DNA from: Lepiota brunneoincarnata
Lineage: Eukaryota; Basidiomycota; Agaricomycetes; Agaricales; Agaricaceae
DNA: 64,000 bases
Direction of reading: 5' to 3'
NCBI GenBank assembly: GCA_023014365.1
Contig: JAEBUN010000058.1
Span: 62,001 to 126,000, forward strand
The stretch's first letter is position 1; every line of letters starts with the position of its first letter. Below the pieces are notes generated by a model. That model had not been told where the DNA came from, made no database searches, and saw nothing but the letters and a program-made list of their open reading frames with translations. Positions 62,433 through 64,000 of the stretch are shown in pieces. A program made the position numbers and the translations under genes.

Positions 62433-62804
62433 GACACATCGCAATAGCTCGGCAATTGCTTTCAGTTCACCAAGTACTTACTCCCGGTGCCTAGAAATTA
62501 CGGCATGGCGCTATGACGGGCAAGTTGTCTCCAACAGCACAGCCATCAAGTTCGTTTGCACAGTCCCTCTCCCACAACAAAGGCTTCTCCATCTGGCCTC
62601 CTCGAAAATCCAAATACACTAGCGGAGTGTTGAGCGCCGAGCGCTCAATTATTCTATTCAGGCATCATCTGCGCGGCGTTATCCGGCTTCTTCAGCATTT
62701 CGGTGGCTCCCCATAGCCATGTTTCGCCGCTACGGCACTTGAACAGTTTACATTCTCTTACCGAGGCCATGTCGGATCCGAGGCATCTACAACAAACTAC
62801 GGAT

Positions 62805-62811
62805 TATAAAA
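62805..62811 (+). promoter_or_regulatory. TATA box of the P450 gene
   Basis: TATAAAA 31 bp upstream of the ATG at 62842, implying a very short 5' UTR if used, or a start within a longer leader. Confidence 0.4.
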
Positions 62812-62841
62812 CCAACCCTATCTCGTTGGATGCAGTGAGCA

Positions 62842-64000
62842 ATGATTCTTGATAGCCTCAGCTTTTTCCTTCTAACGACAATTCTCTTACTCGTCATATT
62901 CGGATGGGTACTACTACGCTCTAGGGTTGCGCGCCAACGACCACTTCCCCCTGGTCCCAAAGGGCACTGGTTTTTCGGTGTCAAAAAACAGCTGCCACGC
63001 AAAGAGCCTTGGAAGACATACGCCTCCTGGTCCCAAACATATGGGGGTAAGTAAACTTGAACTAGTATGAATTTCAACCACACTCGATTCAAACTTGAAC
63101 TTCCAGAGCCAATCGTTTCTTGCCGGGTCTATAACCGAACAATGATCTTTCTTAACGACTCGCAGTCGATTTTAGATCTTCTCGAGAGGAGAGCCAACAC
63201 ATACTCGGATCGGCCTGAGCAATACATGTCGCATATGGTCTGTGGGCGATCTAAAACGATTTTCAATATATCTTCCCAGGACCCCCGACATCGGACGTAT
63301 CGTGGGCTCGTGCAAAGAGAGCTGGGCTCCAAAGCGACAAAAACCTATTGGCCGATTCTTCAAGAGGAGCTGGAAAATCTTCTCGAAGGCCTCGCACAGA
63401 CTCCAGAGAATTATGTTCGGCACGTTCGAAGGTGGGGGTTCTCCCGGACTTGCTTAACCGCAAAAGCCGGGCTATCCGTGAGGCTGATAAACCCCTCCCG
63501 CAGAAACTCCGTTGGTGTCATAATGCGGGTTGCTTATGGGTATCCCATAGCGGACCTCAACGACCGTTTCGTGGGCGTCGCGGAGGAGACGAACAAAATC
63601 ACTGATATGACAATGGCGAATGGGTCGTGGCTTGTCGACTACTACCCGATTGGTGGGTTTTGCTCTCTCTACCTGTGGCGTAGCTGCCCTTTCCTGATAC
63701 TCATATTTTTAAGCACGCTACATTCCATCTTTCCTTCCTGGTGGAGAGTTTAAACGAAAGGGTAAAATATGGCGAGAACGCCTAAGCTATTTATCCGACG
63801 TTCCTCATCAATGGGTGAAGGAACAAATGGTGCGCATTTGTCAGGTTGGGCCCTGTTATGACTCGAACTCACGTAACTATATTTATACTAGGCATCAGGA
63901 AATTACGCCGAATCATTCACCTCTTCTCTCCTCACTCAAACTCAAAATGGCGCACCAATAAGCAAAGAACACGAAGATATCGTACGGTGGTGTGCAGGCG
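62842..64000 (+). CDS. Cytochrome P450, N-terminal half, cut by the right edge
   Basis: ER-anchored haem monooxygenase. Exons 62842-63046, 63107-63431, 63504-63652, 63714-63829 and 63892 onward stay in phase to the window end. The N-terminal membrane anchor (FFLLTTILLLVIFGWVLL) precedes the hinge RPLPPGPKG. Then EPIVSCRVYNRTMIFLNDSQ, the B-C region with SDRPEQYM, a C-helix-like DPRHRTYRGLVQRELG (the usual W-R is replaced by Y-R), ITDMTMANGSWLVDYYPI, FLPGGEFKRKGKIWRERL and, on the last exon, the start of the I-helix region (EDIVRWCAG). It resembles the large fungal CYP5144/CYP620-like group. The haem-Cys motif lies outside the window. Confidence 0.88.

Larger units (their letters stand above)
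62082..62841. other. Intergenic, P450 5' flank
   Basis: No supported gene. Holds a 17-nt poly(C) at 62416-62432 and the P450 TATA box. Confidence 0.45.

Overview
The window is nuclear DNA of a filamentous basidiomycete, most likely an Agaricomycete. The genes have many short introns (about 45-60 nt) with GT-AG ends. The proteins present (laccase, NACHT NTPases, BTB and F-box-like families, a CBM21 phosphatase subunit, a P450) and the transposons (tnp2/Plavaka-like, Tc1, a chromodomain Ty3 element) are typical of that group. I could not fix the order or species from sequence alone. No tRNA, rRNA or CRISPR was seen.

Layout. 0-4.3 kb: the 5' end of a laccase running off the left edge, then a divergent pair, a NOPCHAP1-like snoRNP-assembly factor and tRNA-dihydrouridine synthase 1. 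4.6-21.3 kb: an AT-rich transposon island. It holds a broken tnp2 transposase, an intact Tc1 element, a full-length 8.25-kb Ty3 chromovirus with 5-bp target duplications, and an inverted solo LTR. Two of these insertions split one Pro/Thr-rich reading frame. 21.3-26.1 kb: a NACHT STAND NTPase and a decayed Old Yellow Enzyme gene. 26-38.6 kb: gene-poor DNA with long poly(C)/poly(G) runs, interrupted by a CBM21/PP1 glycogen-targeting subunit. 38.7-46.3 kb: ubiquitin-eL40, an unknown 176-aa protein, a nucleotidyltransferase-fold protein, and a long gene ending in an XPF-like domain (Zip2/SHOC1-like). 46.4-55 kb: a tandem cluster of genes for an MLKL/HeLo-like four-helix protein with a small partner gene. 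The cluster ends at the ribosomal protein eL14 gene, and 3' scraps of eL14 lie inside the repeats. 55.4-62.1 kb: a BTB gene and three intact F-box/LRR-like paralogues with a hAT relic between them. 62.8 kb to the end: a cytochrome P450 cut by the right edge.

The most unusual biology is in three places. (1) The chromovirus carries an extra zinc-knuckle gene downstream of integrase. Its acidic C-terminus lies in the LTR U3 and is held mainly by synonymous change in a diverged solo LTR; the element also shows a 12-nt self-priming arrangement. (2) The MLKL-like cluster resembles HET-S/HELLP-type cell-death executors: a four-helix N-terminus, a Pro/Gln linker and an Asn-rich amyloid-like tail in copy A. 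One copy has been invaded by an HSF-type DNA-binding domain. (3) My gene models require several 31-nt introns and a conserved GC-AG intron. Exon coordinates were worked out by eye from reading frames, splice sites and family conservation, and have no transcript support.
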